A stretch of 64,000 nt of DNA, taken from NCBI GenBank assembly GCA_018389105.1, contig JACATO010000092.1, positions 1,294,842 to 1,358,841 of the forward strand, written 5' to 3'. The notes beneath the pieces are model-generated. The model saw nothing but the letters and a program-made list of their open reading frames with translations. It ran no database searches and was not told where the DNA came from. The position numbers were made by a program, and so were the translations under genes. Origin of the DNA: Nautilus pompilius. Taxonomy: Eukaryota; Mollusca; Cephalopoda; Nautilida; Nautilidae. Each line of letters starts with the position of its first letter. Position 1 is the first letter of the stretch. Shown one piece after another: positions 25,650-38,799 of the stretch.

Positions 25650-27120
25650 TTATGTTAAAATTTGATGTTTTATCATTTTAAAATTTGCTCCTGTACTAAT
25701 TCGCAGAGTGGACAAAACTCGATCAATAAGCAGTCAACATGAACTAAGATTCCACAAAAATCATTCCTTATAATATCTTACTATCTAATTAATTTCCCTA
25801 GATTCTGATTTCTGATACTTTTTTAAAACAATTTTTGTGTAAAAGACTGCAACGTAGTTTATGCATCGTAGTTCTGAGAAACAATGCGCTGTAAGCAGTC
25901 TATACGGTTTTAAAAATACAACAACATTAAATTATTTCTTATATAAATTTGTTACTTTGTAGTAAGTAATTTTCCAGTGAAATCGAATGATAAATATTAG
26001 TAATATACGTAAATGACGTACGAACATTTAAGTTTCTTTAAGTAAAGATTTCGTACAGGACTTTTAACAAAATTTTGTTGAAATTATAAAAACAAATTTA
26101 AAATACGAGTTTGCAATTTTACTCTCTGAATGAGCATCAATCTGAACAAAATAATTCATGCTCGATTTTTAGCCTTGAGATGTTCTGTATAGTTGTTGGG
26201 TTCAACTTGGAGCTCAGAGAGAGTTAAATAAGAGCCCCACTCGCATTGTCTCGATATAGAACCACTGCATACGAACTGTATGGTTTCCTAGCATTGACTT
26301 CTATGAATATTGGTCTAGCAGCAACCAAGTGATGGTCGAATTGAGGCTTAAGAATATTTTAATGGTACATGCTGACTGATAATTTCAGCCACATTAACAA
26401 TCGAGTTATAAGAGATGCACCGCCATCGCAAGCAATGGTTCCCATCAGCGTTTCCCTGATTATAAGGTTGCTCCACGTATCGCTGCCACGACATAGTGAG
26501 AGAGAAGCTGACTTTAGCGGATCAACGTGCCCTCTTTCGAGTTCGAAAATTCTACTGGTAACATTGCTCAGCTTAATTAAGTATAACTTGAGTATGTCGA
26601 TCTGAAAATTTTGGAAATTTCACAAGGAAACGGGTGGTTGTGAACACAGTGTTCAGCAGTCGGGTAACTGATGGCGGACTGACTGCTCGCCAAGTTGGTT
26701 TTCTGGATATCTGCGAGAAAACCCGGCATTTATTATTTCAATTATCTGACACCTCTCTAGCGTTTTACACTTAACGCATGTGTAGATCGTGAGATTATAC
26801 TCTATAATTCCAACCCCGCGAGCCAGCGATCCAAAAGGGCCAGATATACAAGTCCTGCGTTGAGACAGGCAAAAGTTAGGCACGAATCGTAACGTGAAGA
26901 TTCTTTATTACTGAAGAGTTCTAATTTCGGAAAATATTAAAGAAAATCTGCTGGCGTTTAGGTTGTGAACTACTACTTGTAAATCAGATTTTATGATAAA
27001 AATATTAAAATAAATTTTTAATTGCAATCGTTGTATGTAGCCTATGAAGTATATAAGTAGTAGCATGTCCATCTTGTACGATAGGGTGAGTAGTTATATA
27101 TGACACATCATCATAGAGAG
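25650..27120. other. AT-rich DNA, nothing recognised
   Basis: Short frames on both strands at 26369-26605 and 26653-26883 carry no recognisable motif. Confidence 0.4.
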
Positions 27121-27149
27121 CATATATCTTGTCACATGCTGGACAGAGG

Positions 27150-27400
27150 CGCATAGTGATGGGCGTTAATCATAATCAAGCTCCATGTTTCCGTACAGGT
27201 AGCTCTCCTGTTTGTACGATCAGCATTCAAATAATTTTGGCCCATGACACATTTAGATCTCCACAGTTTTCTGTCTCTCACTATTGATTCCCAGGTCTCA
27301 GCGTCAGTTTTACAGGTTTTAAACGTATTATTGATGATATCTTTGCATCCCTTTCTTTTGCCTACAACTGGATTCAGCAATCTAAGCAATGAGCAAACCA
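27150..27400 (-). pseudogene. 3' end of a LINE ORF (post-RT tail), decayed
   Basis: The minus-strand frame includes GKRKGCKDIINNTFKTCKTD and then AETWESIVRDRKLWRS. The pattern G-K-R..G..K.. followed by TWE...DR..WR is the familiar tail after the RT domain of many invertebrate non-LTR retrotransposons. No RT palm motif is visible upstream (toward higher coordinates), so this is a short remnant. Confidence 0.5.
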
Positions 27401-27429
27401 CTTGGTGATAGGTTATCACTGTGTACATT

Positions 27430-29860
27430 GTGCGAAATTTTGACTGTTTCTTCGTTTATCGTCATAATGTTATTGACAAGTTAGAAATATGAGAAGACTA
27501 TTTAGTATATTTTTCTAATCACTGTACAAAACAATAAAGATCGGTCATCTGATCCATCTGACATTAGTCCAACCTACAAACGTCCTTGTTTACTGAAATC
27601 TACCACTTACATAGTCAACAGGATTAGAGTAATATTTAATATATTTTAATTTGAGGATGATAATGATAGTTTATTAATAGAATAACATATTATATTTTTC
27701 GTTAAAGTAAATTCTAAATATATTGAAGAATTACGTTAAAATTTAAAAAAAATAAACACAACAATGGTAAGAAAATTAACAGCGGTAGATTTTCTGATTC
27801 ATTGCACACACAAAAAGATAAAAGGACTTTTCCTTTTGTTCTTTTGTCAGCCCCACTCAACATATCCAAACCAATAACTATCATATTTACTAGTTTCCAA
27901 AAGCTAAGCAACAAAAGCGAATACGTTTCCAAAGCGGTTAAAGTATTATTTACCAAATTTTCAACACAAAATCTCAGCAAAGCGTAAACTGTCCTTTAAT
28001 CTGAACCCGTGGTTTGCACTACGATAAGAAGAATAAAACAGCGTGGGATTCTGCTAGCCGCGGTGCCATCGTTGTTTCAAAAGCTTGGCCGTGACGGCTT
28101 AAGGCACCTGACGTCGGAGATCGGCGAACATCCCCTTTGTTTGCAATCTAATCCGCCTGGCAGGAAATTTCTTGATGCTAAGTCATCCAACAAACAGATG
28201 CTTTAAGACTGATGGCATAATCAAGTTTAGCGAAACCATCCCTATAAATGAAGAAATTCTATCGCTCTTATTCTTTAGAAGTGGGAAGAAGATGGAAAGA
28301 ATCTTCTTTTGTTTCGGGTGATTCACCCAGCAATTTGGTATCGAATACAGCCGACTTGCGTCCAGTCGAAATTTTAAAAATTTGGAAGGAAATCCCACAA
28401 GCGAAAGTCAGGAGAAGCTGCGCTCTCTAAAAATGAACTTAGATTCCTTCATAACATCAGAATATTTATAGTTCTACTGGCCTTTCCTCAATGAAGTTGA
28501 TCCTTTTCTTTTGCCTGTTCGCCTTTTATTTTTGTTCATTTTTTATTGCACTAAATCGCTTCATTAAGAACAATTCAGACACTATGGATGCACAGAAAGA
28601 AACCACTGGGCAGTTGTCGGCCACTGGTTACACAGAATCATGAACTCTGAACCGAAGCTTTTCTTTCATATCAAATCTTTTCTGCTAAAATTCCAACACA
28701 AAACTTTAATATTAGTATGTGATAACAGCTGGTATTTCAAATATCCTTTTAAAATACATTTCATACAAAAACCATAAAAATGCATGTTAGAACAACTTTA
28801 ATAAACAGCCAGTTTAACGGCGGCCGCTTACACTTTCAGGGTGAAAAACTGCATATCTTCGTGCGTAACCAACTTCTTCCATCCTATCACTTCAAAAGCG
28901 AGTTAAATAACAGTTCAGGCAAAAGGTTTTGCTACTTAAAGTCAGTGTTTCAAAAAGGAAATAATTTTCTAAAATACTTGTAACCAAAATTTTAATGCCG
29001 CGTCAACGTTGCTCCAGGAGGAGTACGAGAAAAAGCAGTCAGTTTCCGTCCAGAAATCTCTCATCTGGTTTATTAAGTAACACCCTCTATCATTAAAAAA
29101 CAAATTTTCCTGGCCGGACTGCAGCTATTTGGTAGCCATCTTACCTTCACACTAGACAATTAGATATCTGTTGCCTCATTGTTTCCTCTTGATCATTTTC
29201 CCACTTATATTTGATCAGAAAATTCCCATTTCCCTACTATTTTTCTGAGAGCGTTTTAAGAAGTTATGCAGAATCACATCGTATGCAAATACAAGCCAAG
29301 TACGTACATACAAACATACTGCACTTTTATCCTTCCCCCCTGCTGTTGGCAGGTTTACATCAATTTCTTTAATGAAAAGTATTTGAAACATTAACGACAA
29401 TTATGTATTTCTTTTAAACTAAGGATAGAAACGTTTATAAAATAAACTACAGTTTTCACGAAAGCTAAATCTGATAAATTAGTAACATAACTGTAAAATT
29501 TTTTCATGTCATTAAGTGGGCTTTATTCATAATTAATTTATCAGTATCCGGGTACAGAATGTTAAAAATAATTAAAATCAACGCGCTTTACTAATACATA
29601 TCTGAAGAAATTCCTCAAAATCCAATTGCTGAGGAGCAATTTCTGAATTCTATAGCCTCCAGAAAGACAATTAGTAAAGATGCCGAATCGCCGGAGATTC
29701 AGACCCATCCATCTGAAATGAGAACAAACGTTTTCTTTAATCAGAAAATTTTTTTCAGAATTTCTTGTCGTGACAAACTGATAGAAATTAACAACATCCA
29801 CTGCTTCAACTGAGTACTTCTGGCTGACTCGGCGGTGAATGGAGACGGTTGAGGAATTAG
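27430..29860. other. Unassigned DNA upstream of the LINE
   Basis: Several short frames (27714-27980 minus, 28009-28206 and 28248-28430 plus, 28780-28983 plus) lack recognisable motifs. The segment 28010-28450 is somewhat GC-richer than average and may be an old unidentified repeat. Confidence 0.35.
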
Positions 29861-29865
29861 ACCAG

Positions 29866-32850
29866 TAACTTAGGTCTTACCCTGCAGACGACATTTACAT
29901 ACTAAGTGATTTCAATTGTGTCCCCTCCCATGACCTAGATAGGCAGGAACCGGACATTAAAAGTAGGACGCATCTGATCGGAAAGGTGCAGCTGCAAACC
30001 ATGTGTTCGCAGTTTGGCCTGGTCGATGCGTTTAGATATAAACACCCAGATAGTAAATCATACACTCATTACAGTAAGAAACACAAAGTAGCCACTAGAA
30101 TAGATAGAGTGTATGCTTCTAAACATGCCGTTAGACAACTCCTAGACGTTAAGCACGGCGTTTTCGCGTGGAGTGACCACTGCCAGGTTAAGGCCAGCTT
30201 TCTTGTTCAGGAGAAAACCAGAGGACCCGGACATTGGAAACTCAATAATACTATTCTGACTGATTCGGAATATGTTGAGAGCGTACAGAGTTTCTGGGAA
30301 CAATGGTCACTTCGCCGGGACGAGTTTGATGACCCCCTGGAGTGGTGGGACCTAGGTAGGTTAAACTTAGGGACCTTAGCATAAAATATTGTCAGGCAAA
30401 AAATGCTTGTAGAAAATACTTAGAAAACAAACTGAAAATAGAATTAAATCTATAACTAAACAAGGCCGCTTCAGGAATAGATAGAACAAACAAAATCAAA
30501 GCCATCCAAACACAAATAGCAAAACTACAACTTTACAAAACAGAGGGCGCTAGATTTAGGGCCCGAGTACCGGCCATGAATGGCGAAGGTAATAGAATGT
30601 CCTTCTGTGGTTTAGAGAAATCTAGGGCAGAAAGGAAAACCATAAATAGACTAAAAACTAAGGAAGGCCGCGTCTTAACTGATATAGAAGATATTATTCA
30701 GGAAGAGGCTCGGTATTATAGTGAACTATACAATAGTGAAGACACCTGTCCCATTGCTCAGGACGAAATCTTGGCGTGTCTAGATGATAAACTAGACCCC
30801 CTAGATGCCGAGCTCTGCGAAGGTCCCCTAACTATTCAAGAGATAAAACAAGCTATTAGAGCTTCAAATAAAGAAAAATCACCAGGAAATGATGGCTTTA
30901 CGCCAGAATTCTATGAGATTTGAATATCTCCTAGCAGGAGACCTGACAATGATTGCGAATAGCGCATATTGTAGGGAGGTTCTTTCGGAAAGCCAACGTA
31001 CGGCCACTGTCGTCCTGCTACCAAAGGGGGGGCGACGCGGAGTACCGTGACAACTGGAGACCCATCAGTCTCTTAAACAGTGATTATAAAATCATAGCTA
31101 AGGCATTAGCAACTAGGTTAGCCAAAGTTATGCATAAAGTTACAAGTGCAGACCAGACCTGTTCAGTTCCAGGAAGAAGTATTACGAATACACTTCAACT
31201 GTTCAGAGAAATTACAAGTAGGCTAGGCAAGGAAAATTCCATAGGAATTATGCTAGGCGTAGACCAGAAAAAAGCTTTGATAGGGTTAACTGGAATTTTC
31301 TCATAGAAACACTTAAACCCTTGGCTTCGGAAAGTATTTCATTAATTTTGTTAGGCTCTTCCAGTCCCATCTTGTAAGTAATATATATCAGAACGGTTTC
31401 CTTTCCTCGTCTATCCACCCAACAAGAGGCATCAGGCAGGGGTGTCCACTAAGCGCCATGCTATACGCTCTGACTGCAGAACCGCTGGCCGCTATGATAC
31501 GAAAAAAACCAAACAATCAGGGGGATAAATGGTGTCAAAATTCAGCAATACGCTGATGACACCACCATCCTGTTAAAGGATGCGGCCAGCTTGGACGCAG
31601 CATTTAAAGTCCTAGAGGTCTATGAAAGGGCCTCTGGGGCAAAATTGAACAAAAGAAAGACCACCGCAGCATGGCTAGGGGGCAATAACAAACCCCTGCG
31701 CCAACACAACATCAACTGGGTGAAATCTATTTCCCTGTAAACTATAATACTAACACGCTGCATGACAACTGGCAACCTGTGATTAATAAATTCAACGTTT
31801 TACTAACCGCATGGTCCTCGCTAAATCTTTCTTTCTTTACTAAAACCGAATTAGTCAATACATATCTTGCCTTCAAAATCTATTATAAATCTAAAATCAT
31901 AGGAATACCAGGCTGGGTGCGCAACGCCATAGATGCCGAGTTAACTCGGTTTCTGTGGTAAGGGCGCAAACACCTGGCAAATAAACAAATAATTAGACTC
32001 CCTCGGAGCCCAGGCGGATTAAACCTAATAAACCTAGAGAGCAAAATAGTTGCTCAACAAATTCTATATATAATAGATATCATAAGAAATGTAAACGATA
32101 GGCCAAGATGGCAAAAACTTTTCATTTCCCGTTTGGCGAAAGCATTCGACACCCTCGACGGGGGTCGATGTTCTCACGAACAAACTAAAACTATATAGAG
32201 CACAGAAAAACTTACTAACCGATTACCACATAACCGCACTCCAGCAATGGATCACTAGCAATATCTCTATAGGAACAGATAACATCGTAAAGCCTAGGAG
32301 ATACTAAAATAGAACTAGACAAATTATCCCAGCGAGACATCTACCTCTTCCTGTCGTCACGACCCATCGAGGAACCGAATTATAGGAAGAGGTGGGAAGG
32401 TACCCTCAATTCAGGATCACTTCCATGGGACAGGATTTGGACTAGCTCCATTAATCGTCTCGTGGACGGATATACAACTGACATACACTGGAAATTAATA
32501 GAAATGTTCTCCCCACAAGTGAAAACAAACATAGATGGAAATTAATTATTTCCCCCAAATGCCTCGCCTGTCACGAGGAGGATGAAACGGCAATCCATTG
32601 CTTGTTCTCGTCTCCGCTGAAAATAGAACAATGGTGCCTAGTCCGAGACTTGGGCTTTAATAATAAAACTAAAAAGGACTGCTTTTCGAACTTTCTGGTG
32701 TTTACTGCCCAGCGGATCGTTAAATCTAGTATAAATGACGGACTAATTTTCTCTTCCACTTGGCTAATTAATAATGCACTAGGATACATCACCACTAATA
32801 AAACTTTTCACATACACATTGACAATTCCCCAACCTCAACTCTTAGATGA
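29866..32850 (+). pseudogene. LINE ORF2-type polyprotein: AP endonuclease, RT, zinc knuckle (frameshifted)
   Basis: Plus-strand frames together give the C-terminal half of an apurinic-type endonuclease: ILSDFNCVPSHDLDRQ near 29915, RIDRVYAS, and SDHCQVKASF near 30173. RT fingers follow with KSPGNDGFTPEFYE near 30880, then YRDNWRPISLLNSDYKIIAK near 31050. The palm shows VDQKKA where F.KAFD is expected, RGIRQGCPLSA near 31430, and the catalytic QYADDTT with YADD at 31549-31560. The tail carries SPGGLNLINL and a zinc knuckle, CLACHEEDETAIHC near 32553, whose final cysteine position is occupied by serine. Stops and frameshifts near 30384, 30920, 31306 and 31738 make it non-functional. Domain order and the C-terminal knuckle fit the L1/Tx1 group better than CR1 or RTE. 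In an active copy this enzyme nicks target DNA and copies its own RNA into the site. Confidence 0.85.
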
Positions 32851-32987
32851 GATCGACCACCCTGAGTCACCCCTTATCCACCCCTATGTCTAATTTAAAT
32901 GTTTTCCTTTGCATTTGAATTAATTTAGGTTCCTGGAAAAGAAGATTCTCTCTTCTCTTTTCCTTTTCTCTCTCTTTCTCTTATTCT

Positions 32988-33001
32988 ACTCTCTCTCTCT
33001 T

Positions 33002-33041
<40 letters not shown>
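32988..33041. repeat. (CT)n microsatellite in the LINE 3' region
   Basis: About 54 bp, nearly pure CT (tg interruption at 33001-33002), within the CT-rich stretch that follows the LINE stop codon. Confidence 0.95.
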
Positions 33042-33042
<1 letters not shown>

Positions 33043-33199
33043 ATTCTTTCTTTTTTTTGCACTATATTTTAATCATGTAATAAATCCTTAAAGGATTTCA
33101 TTATTGATATTTAAATTATATTATTCAACTCTTAAGTGATCATTGATCGCTTTAAAACTAAACTTTAAAAACTTATGATAAAAATTATCAAACTAATTT

Positions 33200-33900
33200 C
33201 ACACCCCTTCTCTTCTTCAGTGTAAACCTCTATTTATTTATAAGGCAATCCACCCCTATAATGCTCACATGGACTAACCATGAGTCTTTCTTCGTTTAAC
33301 ACAACACATTACTTAGTCCAAATAAAAGAAGACCACAGCAGACGTGCTACTTCCCGGTTTAACCATCTGCCAGGGAACCTCCGGTCTCCCCACGTTGGAA
33401 GAAAGAAAACATGTCATAAAGACTTTTTGTTTTGCTTTTAAGACATCAAGGGAATCTCTGATTCCCCCACGAGGGAGGACTTATTAAAAGATCAGAACGG
33501 AGGGAGAACATGTCTCCATTCATCGTCCTGCAAAATAAAAATAGAACTCTCTCCATCCTTCCACTTGGAAACTTGAAAAATAAACAGTGGCCCAAACTTC
33601 CCCTACAGAACAAGGACATACAGAGAGAAAACTCTGTTTTAGAGAGTCCAGCCAGGATAAGCCTACCCCTCCTGCGTGCAATATGGAGGAGTTTGGGTAG
33701 CCCGCTGCTCTTGCTAGGTTGAGGTACACTCTAAACAAAAACATAGGCCGAAATAAGACCTCACCTATAAACAGCTGTAACGGCCGGTCGTGGAACCGAT
33801 CCAGCTACACCCACATACATATGCAACTTCACAAACACTCCCCTAAACACCGCATAACACCAAAAAAGTTAAAAAGAAATGAAATTAAATGGAAAAAAAA
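33200..33900. other. GC-richer block downstream of the LINE, unidentified
   Basis: This block contrasts with the AT-rich DNA on both sides and ends in an A-rich stretch near 33875-33910. It may be a long 3' untranslated part of the LINE or a separate retroelement fragment. A short frame at 33510-33722 has no recognisable motif. Confidence 0.3.
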
Positions 33901-34067
33901 TGAAAAGACTTTTTATACAATTTGATCATAAAATGATACAAAAAATTATATGATTTATTATTCAATTGATACAAAATTACATTTTTATTGTTTTTTAGAC
34001 ATTTTTATAGACATTTTTATATTTTTTTAAACAAAGACAAAGAGGCAATGGTTAAAAGTGTATTAGT

Positions 34068-35665
34068 TTAAACTTTAAAAGTGGTTGGCCATGCAGGATC
34101 TTTTATGGGAGACAAACAGTAGTCAGCAAGTAATGCTGGCGAAGGCTTTCCTTTATACCGTGCTTCCATATCACTAATTTCCTGATGAAATCTCTCTCCG
34201 TGTTCATCAGATACATCAGAGATATTGTCAGGGAAAAAGTCTAGATGAGAATCGAGAAAATGAAGTTTAAGTGACATATTACAGCCAAGTTTTTCAAAGT
34301 TTTTAATAAGATCTTTGACCATGCTGCTTTTTGGACAGTGGTCAGAATGTTTGCGACGGTTTGATCATTTAACAACTGCCGTACCTGTGGTCCAACAAAT
34401 ATGCCTTCTGTAATTTTGGCAGTGCTATGTTTTGGAAATTTTGCCTTTAGAAAGTTCATTGCCTCAGTCTTTATCAAGTGCCTTCACAAACTGCTTTATA
34501 ACTCCTAATTTAATGTGAAAGGGTGGTAGAAGAATCTTATTTGATGGCACAAGTGGGGAATTGGCAATATTCTTGAGTCCCATTGTTAATTCCTTGCGTT
34601 TAGGCCAGTCTTTGACTTTGTAGTGGCTATCTTTTGCCCGTGAATCCCAAAGGCACAAAAAAGCAGCAAAACTTTGTATATCCAGTTTGTAGTCCAGTTA
34701 ACATTGCAATAACTTTTAGATCTGCACAAATTACCCACTGATGTTTATTGTACTGAAGAGCATTTAGAATATCCTTTAGATTGTTGTATGTTTCTCTTAG
34801 TACCACGGAATGCGCAACAGGAACAGATGGTAATTGATTCCCATTATGCAGTAATACAGCCTTCACACTGTACTTTGAGACATCAATAAAAAGGTGACAT
34901 TCAGAAGGATCATGTTCCAATTCAAAAAAATGAAATAGGCCTTTGATGTCATAGCAAAAACAGAGGTCATACTCCATTTTTTAAAAAAGACTAAATTTTG
35001 TGAACGTTTGCGATAAAATTATTTTTAACACGTTTTTCAAATACGTTTTTCTCCTTAAGTCTAGATGCCAGAATTTCACTCTGTTCTTTATTCAACTTAA
35101 GATCTCGTATAAAATCATTTAAGTCATTCTGTGTAAAAAGTTGTGGTCTCTCACCTAATTCTGATGCTGATGCAATAAATTCAGGATCTTTGTTCATAGT
35201 GTTGCTTTCATTTTTGCTGTCTTCAGAATCAGTATCTTTGTCTTCAGGCAAGAAATCAGGTTTCTTGGACACTGGAATCGAATGTGAATGTTGTACTGGA
35301 CGAGAAGCTGACCGAAGATTGGGATAATATATATTTCCAGTTGTAATGCCAGTGAGAAAGACATTAGTACAACAAAAATAGCAATCGTCAATGTGATCTT
35401 GTGATTCTCGCCAAATCATGGGAATACCGAATGGCATAGAGTAGCCAGTGTTGAGCGATATGCTTAGCCTAGAAACACAGTTTGTACAACAATATTTCGG
35501 TGCCCAACTCGCCGAATCCACTTTTGTATCAAAATAGGCTGTATAGAGATTTCTAATATGCTTATTTATTACACGCCGCTTCTTTTTAGCAACATATTCA
35601 CCGCAGATGTAACATAAATTATTCTTGTCATTCTTATAGCAGCGACCAGAAGTTGAAGTTGCCAT
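34068..35665 (-). pseudogene. Frameshifted copy of a multi-copy Cys-rich invertebrate protein family (GERFHQ motif)
   Basis: On the minus strand, from an ATG at 35665, four or five frames tile one protein of about 530 residues. The N-terminal part (35665-34991, 224 codons intact) has CYICGEYVAKKKRR, SWAPKYCCTNC, MPFGIPMIWRE and DDCYFC, that is four CxxC-type pairs likely to bind zinc. The central part has LFIDVSKYSVKAVLLHNGN and ICADLKVIAMLTGLQ, each with one conserved-looking Asp. After a frameshift near 34650 comes CLWDSRAKDSHY, then HIKLGVIKQFVKALDK. After another near 34470 comes EGIFVGPQVRQLL. After a third near 34320 comes DEHGERFHQEISDMEARY and the final stop at 34068. From memory, related uncharacterised proteins are present in many copies in arthropods, cnidarians and molluscs, which suggests a mobile origin. 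The two Asp-bearing blocks and a later acidic motif recall an RNase H-fold transposase, but that is inference. No terminal repeats were found. Confidence 0.65.
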
Positions 35666-35699
35666 TGTATCATTTATTGTTATCTAAAAATCTTATAAT

Positions 35700-36600
35700 T
35701 ATAATAAGCTCAAATGTAAGTCCGTAATTAGTAGTGATTTGCTTTTGAATCAGCAATAATCAAAATCTTAAATTTACACAAAAACTACCCATTAAATGTA
35801 TACAAATAAATGCATTTACGTAATCCTCGTAAAATTTTAATTTGGAAACATGCATTACATCATGTGTAAAAAAGAATTGTTGTACTGTGTTATTGTTCTC
35901 CTGGTATGTTTGTCGAAAACAAATCCCATAGTAATGATGCACTGATCACAGAAACGTGTATCAACAATGATATTTATTACATATTGATTAGCTTTAATAA
36001 ATGGTTCATAATTTACCAATGATGTTGTGTACTTCAATGAACGAGAAAGAAGTAGATTATACTTGTAATTTGGTTTTGATATATATATACAATACAGATA
36101 TTTTACAAATATAAATAGTAGCTTCTAAAGTTTGCTCAGCGTTATATTAGCGGATACACAACCGAAACACTGGTCCATTTGGAGAGTTTATACAATAAAT
36201 TCGAATAATAAAATATATTTAATGCAGTTAATCTAATTTATTGTATCTATGCAATATAAAGCACCTTGTTGTATTAATCTGGCTATTCAATAAATAGTTT
36301 GACCGAAATTTACATATTGCAGGTGTGACAATGATATTATCAAACGTCTAGGTGGGCAGGTAATCGGTATACATCGTCACCACACCGATAACTATCGGAA
36401 GTTTACTCAAGGCCGTGTTATACGTCGTCGGAAGTGTGGGCAGATCGACTAAAAATTCCCAAAAATCTCGGTATTACTCGTATATTTGTGGCTAGCTCAG
36501 TGACAACACCGCTGGTGAGCAAAGAGACCTGGAATGGGGCACACCACCACGAGAACGTGTCTTTGGTTGCTGTTAGGGTTCGTTAGCTTTCGTCTAATAA
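35700..36600. other. AT-rich DNA, nothing firmly recognised
   Basis: Short minus-strand frames at 35760-36037 have no motif. A GC-richer part at about 36340-36600 is of unknown nature. Confidence 0.4.
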
Positions 36601-36819
36601 ACGGAAATTCGCCAAAGAACGGTCTGACATGATTTTCACTGCATTGGTTACAGAAGATATGTAAGCATGGAATAAACTTCCTCTGTACAGCAGAAACTGA
36701 AGGTTTTAGTGAGAGGACATACCTGGAAAGTCTCTTTATGATGAGACTAGATTTTAGAAATTCTGATCTGAAGGAGTCTTTAGATAGGATGAAGACCTAA
36801 TTTTTAGAGAATCATGATC

Positions 36820-37330
36820 TGAAGAAGTCGTTTGATGATGCCATGCAGAGATCGTTATAGAGACGGTTGAGAGACGGAGGGGTGGGCATCTGGTATGGTG
36901 AAAGGTGACTTGGATTTGGCAAAGTTTTTTATTTCTACAAGTATATGTCATTTTAAATATATCTTCCTTCCGTTGTGCCAATAAGACATACTAAGATTTG
37001 CTGCCCAGATTCTTCAGGAGTGTGACGCTATACATAACACCTTGTATGACAACACTGTAGAAAATTAATTAAAGCTTTTTAATTTGCCCGTGTAGTCCTA
37101 TATGAATTTAATCGAGAACCTCCTGGGGCACGTAAATCGTCAGCTGAAAACAATTATCCGCATCCCGCCAATGCGATGCAAGTGCAGAATATTCTCTGAC
37201 GAATATGGAGAAATATTACAAAATTTCGTTGATTTAATGCCAAAGAGAGTAAGTCTTTTAATGATGCCAAACATGGCTCTGCTAAATATTAACAAAAAAT
37301 TTCACTTGATTGCTCGTCTATATTTGTCGT
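36820..37330 (+). pseudogene. Tc1-like transposase relic, copy 1
   Basis: Plus-strand reading across frames gives a run resembling the Tc1 catalytic region: LQECDAIHNT near 37012-37041 at the position of the usual QQDNA..H block. Near 37070-37110 comes FNLPV, then MNLIENL, matching the PDLNPIENLW box that carries the third catalytic acid, here decayed. The C-terminal helix region follows (HVNRQLKTIIRIPPMRCKCR) and ends in VDLMPKRV near 37250. Several stops and lost acidic residues make it inactive. The central part (about 36915-37040) is similar at the DNA level to 44709-44840. Confidence 0.6.
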
Positions 37331-37349
37331 TTCGAGAAAGAAAGTAACA

Positions 37350-38750
37350 TATTTTGATAACAACAGGTGCCACTATATCATAAATATACATTGTTATTTA
37401 CGTGAGTAACCTGGTACGTGATATCTACTATAATAACAGACCTTCGTTGACAAGAAATCTTTTCCATGGTAATTTTACTTTTCTCACAATCATTTATCTG
37501 TGCTTCTCAAAGTTATACCGACAAACGCTCAATCTGCTAACTTAAAATAAATTCTTTTATTAACTTTTATTAGTACAAGTGATAAGGTCTGTTAACATTT
37601 CAGATCGTTCAGTTGCAGGAATTACCAGTTTGATGAGATTTTTTTAGCTCAGATTAAAAGCTAGTTTGCCTATTTGAATAGCCACTGCAGTAGTTTTAAA
37701 GAATTAATGTATCATTTTGAAAAGATTTTGGTTTAGCATAAAATAAGATTTGATTGTCGTTATAAGCAACTATTAGATCAGCTCCGAGTAAAATATGGTT
37801 TTGAGCCTCCATTCGTTGGTTAATACTGTTGTAAACGGCCATAGTGAGATTTTGTTGAGAATTCTGTTTTGAACAGCTTACGGTGGTATTAGAAGAAAAT
37901 GAATATTTTGTTTACAACCTTCGACAGCTCTGTGCGTCAGGGTGAAATTTACAGCCAAACAGGTGATTTATGGATACTTCTCCAACAGTTCTGGCAGCTT
38001 TACGACTCTTTCTGCTAAAATCCAACAGTCAGCGTGGTTTCCATGACAGCTGCTGAACACTTCACATAAAACTTGCTCCAAACACAGCTAAAATATATCT
38101 GAAGCACGGATTTAACCTTTAAAGTCAGTACTATTGCTTGTACAAGATCTGACAGAACCTTGAGCAAGATCGATTTTAATAATTTGTTTAGTGTTTGATG
38201 AGTGGAGATAAAATGGAGTTTATAGGAACGACTATTGGATCATGTATGACGGTTTTTAAATTGGAAACTCCGCTGGTTACCAAATAACTGCACGAGGTTT
38301 CAACATCATTTAAGAACTTTACTCTAAATGGTGAACAAATTGAAGTATGAAAACGGTATTTGGACGGCTGTTTAAAAAAGAAATTTCGATCATTCTGATA
38401 CCTCCTGCCTTAAATTCCAAAAGTTGTGAAATAATCTTCTGAGTTTCAGGCTTATGAGGGAAAAAGAGATGGACAAGTTGCGTGCAGCAAACAGAGAATA
38501 CAAAATATGTGCAGGTGGGAAGAGGACGCACGTGACAATTATGCCCACCATCCATCAAACTTGTTTTCTTTGTGTACTAGTAGGATTAAATAATTATTGA
38601 ATATTTATATAATAACGTCAACGCGACACAAGGTTAATTTAAAAGCATCATAAAAATACTCTGTTCCAAGTATTATGAAAAGTTTGGAAAATAGTGTAGT
38701 ATCCTTTTTCACAAGGATTTATTTAATTAAAATCGCCAGTAATCAATAAA
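37350..38750. other. Unassigned DNA after the Tc1-like relic
   Basis: No recognisable motif; a minus-strand frame at 38319-38558 is unremarkable. Confidence 0.4.
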
Positions 38751-38756
38751 CTAGAA

Positions 38757-38788
38757 TTTATTATTATTATTATTTATTATTATTATTG
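38757..38788. repeat. (TTA)n microsatellite
   Basis: About 32 bp of TTA/TTTA repeats. Confidence 0.85.
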
Positions 38789-38799
38789 AATAAAAGTCA

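Larger units (their letters stand above)
29866..33100 (+). mobile_element. 5'-truncated L1/Tx1-like non-LTR retrotransposon
   Basis: A LINE copy begins inside the endonuclease domain and continues through reverse transcriptase and the C-terminal zinc knuckle to a stop at 32850. It is followed by a CT-rich 3' region with a (CT)n tract (32988-33041) and an AATAAA word near 33080. Truncation at the 5' end is the usual outcome of incomplete target-primed reverse transcription. No clear poly-A tail or target duplication was found. The exact left and right borders are uncertain. Confidence 0.75.

Noticed and set aside
36487..36590. tRNA-like words GGCTAGCTCAGT and GGGTTCGTTAGC
   Set aside because: The two boxes are about 80 bp apart and the sequence between and around them does not form a tRNA cloverleaf. 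Probably chance or a very old SINE.
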